Source of the DNA: UBA1424 sp041654095
Lineage (GTDB): Bacteria > Bacillota_I > Bacilli_A > RFN20 > CAG-826
Direction: 5' to 3'
NCBI GenBank assembly: GCA_041654095.1
Contig: JBAZED010000005.1
Span: 1-64,000 of the forward strand
Length of the DNA stretch: 64,000 bases
A program made the position numbers and the translations under genes. Numbering within the stretch: the first letter of the stretch is position 1; each line of letters begins with the position of its first letter. Below the pieces are notes generated by a model that ran no database searches, had not been told where the DNA came from, and saw nothing but the letters and a program-made list of their open reading frames with translations. Below, piece by piece: positions 10,501 to 17,476 of the stretch.

Positions 10501-10703
10501 GTCCCCCATTCGCCGGTCGGATTCATCGCGGGGTCGAGGCGATCGAACAAATTGTTGATTTCGAGCGTCGTGCTCGCGTTTTTGGAAATATATTGGCTGA
10601 AGTAGGCGAAAGCGAACACCGCGCATTGGAGAGCGGCGAAAAGGAGCGACGACATCGCTGAGAGCAACACGATCTTGGATTTGCGAACGCTTAATTTCGC
10701 CAT
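7512..10703 (-). CDS. Large secreted protein with SipW-type signal peptide
   Basis: The 1063-residue protein starts with a basic tip and a hydrophobic segment (about residues 12-34) ending in CAVFAFAYFS. That resembles the T-F-A-Y-F cleavage region of SipW-processed TasA/CalY-type proteins. A segment like those of GLUG-type surface proteins follows (GEWGTDGNPYLINQVGHLHNLS). The remainder is Ser/Thr/Asn/Tyr-rich, beta-strand-like sequence. No sortase motif or C-terminal anchor is seen. The start codon overlaps the stop of the upstream gene (TAATG), so translation is coupled. It is the last gene of a three-gene operon of similarly exported proteins. I recognise no catalytic motif; a matrix or adhesin role is inference. 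Confidence 0.75.
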   Translation of the reverse strand: MAKLSVRKSKIVLLSAMSSLLFAALQCAVFAFAYFSQYISKNASTTLEINNLFDRLDPAMNPTGEWGTDGNPYLINQVGHLHNLSILQNTEDRKRIDEDSVFQVSTNLGAPIYVGSDDYNALTPITSIGTEEFPFVSVLRGVKATNSLFYATLPTGEVSDTSAIGNIRVTAKPGQVDIGLFGNLGPTNEEAASLLPGQTIGGISNLLLYNIQVASNAVGAYDANHKHFVSNPTYNGLYETNHIGILVGHAQFADIHDISVYYSGENNNPHVKAFDVDAGSSARYATSGGIVGYYNKIVVDEETEYPVSSDGSPQRVGTNYTGLDLGIVYTEDLWTFMEKNTSVGNPAPLDTYDLQDTFDNELYGASNPDKKYFQIGVFTFSHSKQVKGNDRIAKLWATSGSNMWTISTDNTYTAADSNLGTAKEYTLTQITSANVNSSARRASDNPYHTVTGFSNTDYRFMFVYTDSSTNTDYALMRYGAQAISQKIDINNFIIQPEDLDYYTFKNLTNRVTNLNYPPYETNWSYEYNTANSIVFTRNANNPRMQYTTYGDVIENDDNVIVEAPRPFRVYYSSAAPTASFMATSSNTNPEGLRIIPEGSGNLWGSRDSNKPAYSRYRLQRMTATNGSVNWYATFSDANGFSATDNINNAAYFKIYAVRITNNPSQSSENPTDVPFTKKVYTPTGTTKTYDMSKNTLYYTGTASSGDPDERYMYDIKTIESLGWAKNDGLVMKDATKGLMMADPTSYYYISNRFWGVTQGIPAPNGVGTINVPEGSIGFTVQGTQQSNTYAKIYVMVATNPGLYVDQTITVSRFGTGNNQNGDRSIEGTFVLPPSPGRTVGETQPIYINDSGSDYTAYPNFNVLPVAYEFVVDAQYTTTYFLESSRGSATFIYLSAERTAARDNNPTHDNNVKFPQLTSVDYVFKGIENPDKIATVGSDEYINSLTSPYFGVMANPDNLSGTVEGIDQLIVPSAIGFDFTYAIQRYYNAVDEEYTIFIDIVANVDGAGYDPPNNITQVNTIMDYMNFNFSEWSFLDSVNNVFVYSDSVIIKINGYAIADWELIT

Positions 10704-11416
10704 TATTCCACCGTCCTCATCTCGCCGACAAAGGAAAAAGCGAAATTCAATGCGTATGGCGAATAGATGATTGGTATCTCGATGATGATGTTCTGGATTT
10801 CCTGAAGCCGTGGCTTAAGCATCAGATACAGAAATTGATCGTGATCGATATAGTCATTCGCGATGTATTGGGCGGGCTCGGCGAAGTGCTGGGAACTGAA
10901 GGAACCCAAATCGGCGAAAACCGCTGTCGGATCGAGATTATCGACGCCGATGTAGTAGTAAAAGTCAAGGCACTTCTGCGAAGGCGCGGCATCAAAGTAA
11001 TCAACCGAGGCGATGATCTGCGGACCGCTCGCGTTGCTGATGTTGATGGCGATGCTATCCTCGATGACCCTGAATTGGTAATTGGAGACGGATGTCTCGT
11101 TCATATGGAACTTCACGTATGTGCCGCAGTCTTCGGGAAGCTCGATGACACTAGTCATCTCGCCTAACCCAAAAATGGGCGAATCGTTGCCGGAGGTCAC
11201 GGCCCATTTGTTCGTGTCCGCGCTCGATTTGTCCCAATGCCACAAGTCCAAATTGGAATTCAACTGACCGGGTTCGATGTTCTGATCGAAAACGTTAAGC
11301 GCGGGCGAAATCCAGGCGTAAGTGAAGCCGATTGAGGACATGATGACGCCGAAAAGACTGAAGACGACCGTCAGTTCCAGTCTGTGGCGCGCCAATAAGG
11401 CCAAGAATCCTTTCAT
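10703..11416 (-). CDS. Secreted protein with SipW-type signal peptide (middle gene)
   Basis: The 237-residue protein has an N-terminal hydrophobic segment (about 12-35) ending SSIGFTYAWIS, similar in position and pattern to the signal regions of both neighbouring products. The body is beta-rich with no recognised domain. The short segment IEPGQLNSNLDLWHWDKS after the signal resembles the start of mature TasA-like proteins only loosely. It lies 9 bp after the first gene and overlaps the next gene by one base, so the three are almost certainly one transcript. Function unknown. Confidence 0.7.
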   Translation of the reverse strand: MKGFLALLARHRLELTVVFSLFGVIMSSIGFTYAWISPALNVFDQNIEPGQLNSNLDLWHWDKSSADTNKWAVTSGNDSPIFGLGEMTSVIELPEDCGTYVKFHMNETSVSNYQFRVIEDSIAINISNASGPQIIASVDYFDAAPSQKCLDFYYYIGVDNLDPTAVFADLGSFSSQHFAEPAQYIANDYIDHDQFLYLMLKPRLQEIQNIIIEIPIIYSPYALNFAFSFVGEMRTVE

Positions 11417-11425
11417 GTTGCAATC

Positions 11426-12148
11426 CTATCCTGCGAAAACGCTCAATTTGCGCTCGCAAACACCTGCCGTTGGCCACGCGAGCGAATAGACGCTCTGATC
11501 GGTGCCGTTATCGACGAAAAGGAAAGTGAAGACAATTTCCGCCGTCGCTCCCCCTTCAATGGGAAAACTATTCAAGACTTCTAGCTGCGGGAAGGCGGTG
11601 ATGGCATTTGCGACGCCGTTGACTTGTCCTTGGCTCAGGCCGACGCTGTTCGTTTCCACCAAATACTCACCCTCGCCGGCTCCGGTGTCGACGCTGGTCG
11701 AGCCGGAAACCGCCGAGACATCAGATATCTGGATTTGCGAGCCAAAATAATATAAGTAGTTGGCATCGCCGTATAGGCCCGAAGTATCGATGTATGGCAC
11801 TTCCTGCTCGCTGGTGGCATCTTTAAAAAACCACGATGTATGCAACAAGCCATCGCTGTTGTTGGTGATGGTTATCTCTAAGTGGCGCACGTTGGCTTCG
11901 CCAGGAAAAAAATCATCGAAGCGAATGATGCCATCACTGACTAGCTCACCATCTTGTTTCACGACGATGGTGACATTGTAGAGATCGTTGATTTCCACTC
12001 CGCCGTAGTTCGCCAATAGCTTGCGGTTCATTTGAAACCACGCCAAAGTCACGGTGACCAAAGAAGCAAAAGAGGCAACCACCCCGAAAAGAGTGATCAT
12101 CGTCCGTTTCCTAATGGTTAGAGCCCCATTCGCTTTCGTGACTTTCAT
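11426..12148 (-). CDS. TasA/camelysin-like secreted protein, first gene of operon
   Basis: The 240-residue protein has a basic N-terminus and a hydrophobic segment (about 15-38) ending TLAWFQ. The mature part then shows FFPGEANVRHLEITITNNSDG, which matches the FxPGD/E...NxG-type beta-sandwich pattern of TasA/CalY proteins. No SipW peptidase is encoded in the window, so processing would rely on a distant gene. The ATG at 12148 has no clear ribosome binding site. An internal ATG at residue 17 is preceded by AGGAAACGG and still leaves a full signal segment. Confidence 0.65.
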   Translation of the reverse strand: MKVTKANGALTIRKRTMITLFGVVASFASLVTVTLAWFQMNRKLLANYGGVEINDLYNVTIVVKQDGELVSDGIIRFDDFFPGEANVRHLEITITNNSDGLLHTSWFFKDATSEQEVPYIDTSGLYGDANYLYYFGSQIQISDVSAVSGSTSVDTGAGEGEYLVETNSVGLSQGQVNGVANAITAFPQLEVLNSFPIEGGATAEIVFTFLFVDNGTDQSVYSLAWPTAGVCERKLSVFAG

Positions 12149-12327
12149 GATGTCATACTATCATTAACACGTTAATAATAGTGAACTTATTATATATCCC
12201 GAGAGACGATAGTCAACGAAATGGCATTTTCCGAACCTATCGTTTTTGCCGCAATTCATCGCATCTTTTCAATAAAAAAATATTGTTTCCCAATAGCCGA
12301 AAACATGATTCAAAATGTGCAAAAATG

Positions 12328-12477
12328 TCAATTGCGCTCATTAATAGGAAAACGATCCACCGCCGATTTGGAGCCCGCCATGACGATCTTGATTGCCTCG
12401 AGCTTCTCTTCCCCCAGCATAGACCCGCTTATCTTGTTCGATGAAAGGTGCTTCGCCGTGTCGACATCCGCTACAAC
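12328..12477 (-). other. Short unexplained coding-like frame after the BtrH-like gene
   Basis: About 50 codons on the minus strand are open directly after the stop of the BtrH-like gene in another frame. They read VADVDTAKHLSSNKISG, then MLGEEKLEAIKIVMAG and SKSAVDRFPINERN before a TGA. The composition is protein-like, but I recognise no family. The only ATG (12420) lacks a good ribosome binding site. It could be the tail of a lost gene. The rest of the 12149-12478 gap has no other candidate. Confidence 0.3.
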
Positions 12478-12478
12478 A

Positions 12479-13555
12479 TTACGATTTTAATATTTTTAAT
12501 CCCTGATAGAGATTATCTTTAACTGCGATGAGCAAATCGGTCGTTTTATCCAAATTCTTATTAATATCTAGAAGATAATCAACCAAATTGTTAGTGATTT
12601 CCTCGATAACAAAACCGGTATCATAAAAAATCTTTGATGCAGCAAGGAAGCTCCTATCTTTATATTTTTTGCCTAATATATCCAAAATAAGAGCTGTCTT
12701 ACCAAACCCTCCGCAAAACGGAGTCGCATCTTTTTCGTTTGAGCCTTTTAGCCGGTTTGGAAATCCGGGGACAGTGCCAAAGAAAAATATGAGGTTCCTG
12801 ATTATTGTATTGAAGTCTTCTTTTGAAAGTTCATCATTCCATTTGGTTTTTAGTTCAATGATGAACTTTTCAAAACCTTTATAACCTATAAAACCGACTG
12901 GAGGATTAAGATAAACATCCGCTCTCCTGCTCAATGCTTCTTTACAAATGCGATAGATATCATCGTTTATATTTTCAAAATCAAATTTACATAGCGTAAA
13001 GGGTTTAGAAAGACCTGGATATGAGCAATTCCATGCATCTTTCAAATCTAAGTAAGGAATCGCCGCTATTTCAGTTCTGCCACAATCGTATACATATACT
13101 TCTTCTTTTTCATCATCATATCCAGTCATCAATACATAGTGAAAAGGAATGGATTCACCTTGATGGTAGAGTTTTCTAAAGTACGGAAGGTAATTCATAT
13201 CTAACGCACCAAGAACTACAGGATTCGCCTTATTAATCTCGACAATAGATGCGCTCAAAGCTCTTTCGAACGCACCATAAGAAATGTGCTTGTATTTTAA
13301 ACCGATGATCGGGGCTAAGAACTCATACATCTTTTCCGTTCTTCCGTCTCCCAAGGCCACCAATCTCTTTAAATCGCTCTTGTCCGTTTTCATATAGCAG
13401 AATGATGCAAAAGAAGATAATGCAAAGAAAAAGTTTGGCGGCAATTCTTGTCCGGTCTTCTCCATAAAGACATCTTCTATTCCATTCCACATGCATTCAT
13501 AATCATCGAAATGATGTTTTATGTGTAAAATCTTTCTCATGATTTGCTTTTTCAA
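12479..13555 (-). CDS. BtrH-like C39-fold protein with DUF4872-type C-terminus
   Basis: The 358-residue protein matches the layout of butirosin biosynthesis protein H-type proteins. The N-terminal papain/C39-like domain starts with KHHFDDYECMWNGIEDVF (candidate catalytic Cys near 21). It continues with PFHYVLMTGYDDEKEEVYVYDCGR, which supplies His and Asp. The C-terminal domain is alpha-helical. BtrH transfers an acyl group from a carrier protein to an aminoglycoside; relatives are widespread and mostly uncharacterised. No carrier protein or biosynthetic genes lie nearby. The gene is more AT-rich than its neighbours and sits in an island, suggesting transfer. The start is TTG (13555), preceded by GGTG, or an internal ATG at 13540. 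Confidence 0.7.
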   Translation of the reverse strand: MKKQIMRKILHIKHHFDDYECMWNGIEDVFMEKTGQELPPNFFFALSSFASFCYMKTDKSDLKRLVALGDGRTEKMYEFLAPIIGLKYKHISYGAFERALSASIVEINKANPVVLGALDMNYLPYFRKLYHQGESIPFHYVLMTGYDDEKEEVYVYDCGRTEIAAIPYLDLKDAWNCSYPGLSKPFTLCKFDFENINDDIYRICKEALSRRADVYLNPPVGFIGYKGFEKFIIELKTKWNDELSKEDFNTIIRNLIFFFGTVPGFPNRLKGSNEKDATPFCGGFGKTALILDILGKKYKDRSFLAASKIFYDTGFVIEEITNNLVDYLLDINKNLDKTTDLLIAVKDNLYQGLKILKS

Positions 13556-13612
13556 TTTTACACCAAAGAATGCTGCCCCCTAACATATATATTCGCTGAT
13601 TTGATTGGTTTA

Positions 13613-13641
13613 TTTATAATAGAGACCATTTTTACAATCAA
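13613..13641 (-). promoter_or_regulatory. Sigma-A type promoter of the BtrH-like gene
   Basis: Read on the minus strand, TTGATT (13641-13636) and TATAAA (13618-13613) are separated by 17 bp. The expected RNA start is about 50 nt before the gene. Confidence 0.5.
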
Positions 13642-13936
13642 ATTATTGGTTCCATATCGGCTTTTGGGATGATCTTCTTCAAATGCAGACGACGGAAATT
13701 CTTGTCCTCTTGAAGACGCGCGGACTTATCCTGCTGCATAATTTCTGTAGAAAGACAAATCGTTTTCTCCTAAAAGAGACAAAGTTTTTCTTCTTCGTTC
13801 CACACTAAAACTGACCCCTTTACATATGAGGACCTGGTGATGGTGAGATGGAACATTCCTAAACGATCGAGTTTAACGTTTTAATCGCGATTTTATTCCG
13901 CCTAAAAAGATAACGGTAGGTGTCTGGCAGATAGGT
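13642..13936. other. Non-coding stretch with repeat copy
   Basis: No gene is seen. It contains one copy of the roughly 50-bp repeat described separately. There is also a block CTGACCCCTTTACATAT (13811-13827) that resembles CTGCCCCCTAACATAT at 13573-13588. Such CTGACCCC blocks occur at some insertion-sequence ends, but no transposase accompanies them here. Confidence 0.35.
13741..13793 (-). repeat. Repeat copy A downstream of the small-gene pseudogene
   Basis: This shares ATTTCTRTAGAAAGACAAA (R = G here, A in the other copy) plus a following diverged stretch of about 30 bp with 16668-16720. Both lie on the same side of a copy of the same small gene, so the repeat unit includes gene plus downstream sequence. 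Confidence 0.6.
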
Positions 13937-14166
13937 TTAGCCTCGGGCAATTCTGACCCTTAATTCATGGAGTTTTCTTTCCGCGATCTCGATGGAAGTT
14001 TTGAGGTTATCAATATCTGATTTGAGGATGGTGGCGGACGTATCGCACGGATTGTTGAATACAAATTCAAACTGATTGAATCTGAACCTTGAGATGTTGA
14101 TATTCTGACAACAATACAATTGACGTTCAGGACGCGCCAGTCGGAACTGATCGTGATTGTTGCCAT
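13937..14166 (-). pseudogene. Frameshifted copy of the small gene at 16722-17030
   Basis: A strong ribosome binding site (AGGAGGG, 14174-14180) precedes the ATG at 14166. The first codons give MATITISSDWRV, matching MDTIAIESDCHV of the intact copy. The homologous C-terminal part (FNQFEFVFNNPCDTSATILK, then SDIDNLKTSIEIAE) is in another frame and ends at 13937. In the starting frame a stop occurs at 13960. Relative to the intact copy, about nine codons are missing between the two parts. This is most simply a broken gene; a programmed frameshift is unlikely because the lost segment is not a slippery site. Confidence 0.55.
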
Positions 14167-14406
14167 AATGGTTCCCTCCTTGGAACACCATCTTTTTTGC
14201 ATGAGGAAAAATCCAAAGTGCCCGCCCCTGGAAGACAAATGAATCGTAGGCTGATTCACTTCGACGAGATAGCGAGTTTGATTTTGGTCTAGGCATAAAA
14301 GAATTTAAAACATCCTCACAGGAACCAACATTAGTGTTGAACGAGAATCGAGGCCGTTCTCGATTTGATGACCAATTCAATATTTTATTGTTTATTAACT
14401 TAAAAA

Positions 14407-16491
14407 TTAAGCGTAAAGCTGAGCATAGAAAGAAGAATCCGCAAAGTGAAAATCCTTTTCTAATTCAGCGCTGACAATGTTTCCGGCAGCGTCAGAATAG
14501 TCGAGAGTCCTTCCATCAAAACTCAATGTCGGATCGCTGGTAAAAGAGTCGAAATTGAAATGCGAAGTACCATTGACAATATTGCAATAAACATCGCTTG
14601 TCTTTGCTAAATAACGCGCTAGCGAAGTGGCGTTGGGATGCTGGGACGTCGTCGGTCCTTCACCACCCGTGTTCTCACTGCGGTTTGCCGAAATAATCGC
14701 GGCCGAAACAAAAACGTAATCAGGCGTCAAACCATTCACCCACACAGCGCCATTGCTTCCGTTTGTGCCGCTGCAATGGTGATTGGCTTTTACAATATTT
14801 GTCGTGGTGTCATCCCATAGTCCTAAACCAGAAGGACCATATTGATTGACGAGATGGGCTTCAGGATTATTAGATGCGCCGCCGGCGTTTGTCAAATCGC
14901 CACAAGTCAAAATACGATTGTTGCCAAAAGAGAAGAATGTGCATACGGAGGATTCATTAAGATTGGTGATCGATTGTCCATATGGCACATAAGCGCCAGA
15001 ATCGAGGAACCGCATGGTCAATCCTTCACAAACACTGAAGATATTTGGATAGAGTGAGGTCGCATTATTAATCATTTCGTAAATGCTATAGTAGACGGAG
15101 CCGCCGCCGATAAAGTAATTGCGAAAAGTCACATAATTATTGTAAGCGGATGTTGCATAAGTGCCGCCAAAGTCAACGATATATTTAATTGATGATATTC
15201 CAACACCGGTCAAAGATGAGGCGTTTTGAAGGCCGCCGAGGTGATCGGAATGGGGATGCGTCACAATGAGCAATTCTAAACATTCATCGGTCACGCAATT
15301 AGAAAGCGCAGCCATGACATTTTGTTCATCTGCCGCTGTACCAGCGTCGATGAGAACTTCAAAATTTCCATAATCAAAAAGCATAGAATCGCCATACTCT
15401 TGCACCATTTCCAAGTAAGTGAAGCTGATGGTGTCATTCGTCCCCGGCACATATATGGGGCCTAATGTATCGCCGCTTAATTGAGGGTTTGCCAATGTAT
15501 ATCCTTCCGTAATCGTTGATGAATTGTTAATAGTAACGGTCGCGCCGCCGAAAACTCCGCTCCCATCTTGAGCGGTTGCAGTAATCATATATGTTCCGGC
15601 ATCGTTCGCTTGAAAAACGCCACTTTCGTCAATGGTCCCCCCACCATTTGTCGACCAAACAATCGCCGAATTAGAGGCATTAGAAGGCAAAACATTTGCC
15701 GAGAAGGTCACGCTATCCCCGCGGTTAACAGTTGGATTGGCCGGCGTGACTTCAATACTGCTAACGGGAACGTTCGCGTGTTCGGTGAGAGCGCTCGCAT
15801 CGTAAAGCCGGGCTTGATAGGTCGTATTGTAAACTGCCAAAATACCAATAAAATCAACGAGGGTATCGCTTTCTTTATATTCTGTGAGTTGAGAGGCTAA
15901 TGCCGAATACGATGAATTGGTGATGTAACCGGTGACGCTGACTCCTTCATAATCAAAAGTGGCTGTCCTATATGCAATGTTAGTTACTTGCATCCCGCGC
16001 AGAGCGACAATACGACTGATATTAGCAGATGTGCAAAAAGCGTCGTAATCAGAGGCGTTAACTGCGGCAGTGACAACAGGATGAGGATTGGTGCTTTGAT
16101 AAAGCGTCGTCGCCGTAGTGGGTTTCAGTTCCACAAGGCCCGAGTAAGTAGTGCGCGTTCCTGTCACATCGACAACATTGCCGATGTTGAAACCAGCAAA
16201 AGCGGCATTTGTATTATAAATATAAAGACCGCGATTCTGCGACTGAATAAAATATGAATCTCCTTCAATTGAAGTAATGGTTCCTCGCGTCGTATAGGAT
16301 TTGTTATCAGACCCTGAATCGACAATGCCGGCTATAGAAGTATAGTTGGTGGGCATCTCGCAGTTGTTATCCCACCATGTTTTTTCATTATCATAAGATA
16401 AAACTTGATATGTTGCAGAATTCATACCCATCGCTACCACCACTAAAAAAAGAGGAATTGCTAAGCCTAATATTTGATGTGATCTTTTCAT
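14407..16491 (-). CDS. Secreted OB-fold/Ig-like/metallo-beta-lactamase protein (ComEC-hydrolase-like)
   Basis: The 694-residue protein has a signal peptide (1-25). An OB-fold-like region follows at about 60-235 (TTRGTITSIEGDSYFIQSQN...GLYIYN...GNVVDVTGTRTTYSGLVEL). Then comes a bacterial Ig-like Big_2 domain at about 243-322 (SSIEVTPANPTVNRGDSVTF). A metallo-beta-lactamase domain runs from about 340 to 690, with LIVTHPHSDHLGG at about 407-419 and a distal KANHHCSGTNGS block. The MBL part looks like the hydrolase domain of ComEC. OB-fold plus MBL suggests an extracellular nuclease, which is inference. It is flanked by the two copies of a small gene in the same orientation. No clear ribosome binding site is seen. 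Confidence 0.8.
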   Translation of the reverse strand: MKRSHQILGLAIPLFLVVVAMGMNSATYQVLSYDNEKTWWDNNCEMPTNYTSIAGIVDSGSDNKSYTTRGTITSIEGDSYFIQSQNRGLYIYNTNAAFAGFNIGNVVDVTGTRTTYSGLVELKPTTATTLYQSTNPHPVVTAAVNASDYDAFCTSANISRIVALRGMQVTNIAYRTATFDYEGVSVTGYITNSSYSALASQLTEYKESDTLVDFIGILAVYNTTYQARLYDASALTEHANVPVSSIEVTPANPTVNRGDSVTFSANVLPSNASNSAIVWSTNGGGTIDESGVFQANDAGTYMITATAQDGSGVFGGATVTINNSSTITEGYTLANPQLSGDTLGPIYVPGTNDTISFTYLEMVQEYGDSMLFDYGNFEVLIDAGTAADEQNVMAALSNCVTDECLELLIVTHPHSDHLGGLQNASSLTGVGISSIKYIVDFGGTYATSAYNNYVTFRNYFIGGGSVYYSIYEMINNATSLYPNIFSVCEGLTMRFLDSGAYVPYGQSITNLNESSVCTFFSFGNNRILTCGDLTNAGGASNNPEAHLVNQYGPSGLGLWDDTTTNIVKANHHCSGTNGSNGAVWVNGLTPDYVFVSAAIISANRSENTGGEGPTTSQHPNATSLARYLAKTSDVYCNIVNGTSHFNFDSFTSDPTLSFDGRTLDYSDAAGNIVSAELEKDFHFADSSFYAQLYA

Positions 16492-16667
16492 TAAATGATT
16501 ACCGAAAATGTTTTCTATTACATAAAGATTATATGCAATAAACGTTGCTAAGGTAATAATTTTCAGTTAATAACGCCATATTTAAAAATGCGCTTAAAGC
16601 CCTAATCTCTAAGGCTCGAATTCCCGTGTGCTCAATGGGTTATTTAGCGTCGCACTTTTTTACAGTG

Positions 16668-16720
16668 ATTTCTATAGAAAGACAAACCATTTCTTCCTCA
16701 AAGGGACAAGAAATTTCCTT
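16668..16720 (-). repeat. Repeat copy B downstream of the intact small gene
   Basis: This is the counterpart of 13741-13793, with 18 of 19 bases identical in the block ATTTCTATAGAAAGACAAA and looser similarity beyond. It abuts the stop of the small gene. In copy A about 145 bp separate the two. Confidence 0.6.
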
Positions 16721-16721
16721 T

Positions 16722-17030
16722 TCATCCGATCACCTTCAATGTCTTTTCGGCGGCCTCTTCCCACCGCACCGCACAATTCTTGCTGTCGAAATTCTCAACG
16801 CGAGGGAATTGATGGTCGGCTTCTGCGATGGCTTTTCCTAGGTTCTCGGTGTCTGACTTGGATATTCTAATCTCAGTATCAAATGAATTGTTGAAACGAC
16901 ACCCAAACATTTCGAATTGGAACTCGGGTGTCGTCTCTTCGTCCTTCTTATAGTAGCAATCAAGATCCTTTTTACACTCTTTTAGCCCGTTTTGGACATG
17001 GCAATCGGATTCAATCGCGATGGTGTCCAC
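16722..17030 (-). CDS. Small protein of unknown family, intact copy
   Basis: This 102-residue hypothetical protein starts at GTG 17030, preceded at 8 bp by GAGGAGG (17039-17045). The sequence has a Cys/Lys-rich middle (KECKKDLDCYYKKD). A motif region FQFEMFGCRFNNSFDTEIRI, then SKSDTENLGKAIAEADHQFP, recurs in the broken copy at 13937-14166. Sequence just upstream of the start is also shared (ATGGTGTTCC followed by the AGGAGG site). No signal peptide or known domain is seen. Conservation between copies is mostly at the protein level, which supports a real gene. Confidence 0.5.
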   Translation of the reverse strand: MDTIAIESDCHVQNGLKECKKDLDCYYKKDEETTPEFQFEMFGCRFNNSFDTEIRISKSDTENLGKAIAEADHQFPRVENFDSKNCAVRWEEAAEKTLKVIG

Positions 17031-17061
17031 AATAATTTCCTCCTCGGAACACCATCGTTCT

Positions 17062-17244
17062 TCGAATTTGAGTATTTTTGAGGTGTCGGGACATCTCAAA
17101 CGCCAAGACCTCTATTGTATATAAGTCGATAATGGCGGAAAGGCACATTTTCTCGAATTTCGCGATGAATTGAGTGACGCCGCTTCCTAATGTCCGATAA
17201 GATTTTTCGATTTTGAAATCTCGGGATGGCCTTTGAAAATCCAA
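17062..17244 (-). pseudogene. IS3-family transposase remnant (integrase core fragment)
   Basis: One minus-strand frame reads RDFKIEKSYRTLGSGVTQF, then EKMCLSAIIDLYTIEVLAF and EMSRHLKN. This aligns by eye with the IS3/IS150 OrfB segment around the first two catalytic acidic residues (consensus W-T-D-V-T-x-F ... YLSPIIDLY...EI). The first Asp position is changed (SG in place of TD), and no upstream or downstream parts remain. It ends where the small-gene leader begins. Confidence 0.5.
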
Positions 17245-17278
17245 AACCAGCAAAATAAAATTGACACTCAAAAACATA

Positions 17279-17296
17279 TATGTTAACGTTAACATA
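17279..17296. promoter_or_regulatory. Perfect 18-bp palindrome, operator-like
   Basis: TATGTTAACGTTAACATA is its own reverse complement. It lies 180 bp upstream of the surface-protein gene in AT-rich DNA. Half-site TATGTTAAC recurs as TATGTTAACATA at 49145-49156. The binding protein is unknown. Confidence 0.45.
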
Positions 17297-17476
17297 GAAA
17301 ATAATGAATGCAAAATCGGATAATTGCCACTTTTCTGGGCCGCGCCAACAAATATTGGCATTGTACGATTGACTTGACAAAATATGTCCAAAAAGGAAAA
17401 AGATTGCGCTTAGCGACTTGGCGGACAACGGCATCGGCAAATTAGCCTGATATAGCCGCAGAAAGGGACTACCAGT

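Larger units (their letters stand above)
17031..17476. other. Intergenic stretch with transposase remnant and palindrome
   Basis: Between the small gene and the plus-strand surface protein gene are the leader of the small gene, an IS3-family remnant (17062-17244) and an 18-bp palindrome (17279-17296). TTGACTTGACAAAATATG near 17373 is a possible -35 region for the plus-strand gene, but no matching -10 is clear. Confidence 0.5.

Noticed and set aside
13573..13827. CTGCCCCCTAACATAT and CTGACCCCTTTACATAT as insertion-sequence ends
   Set aside because: Similarity is short, in direct orientation, and there is no transposase between them.
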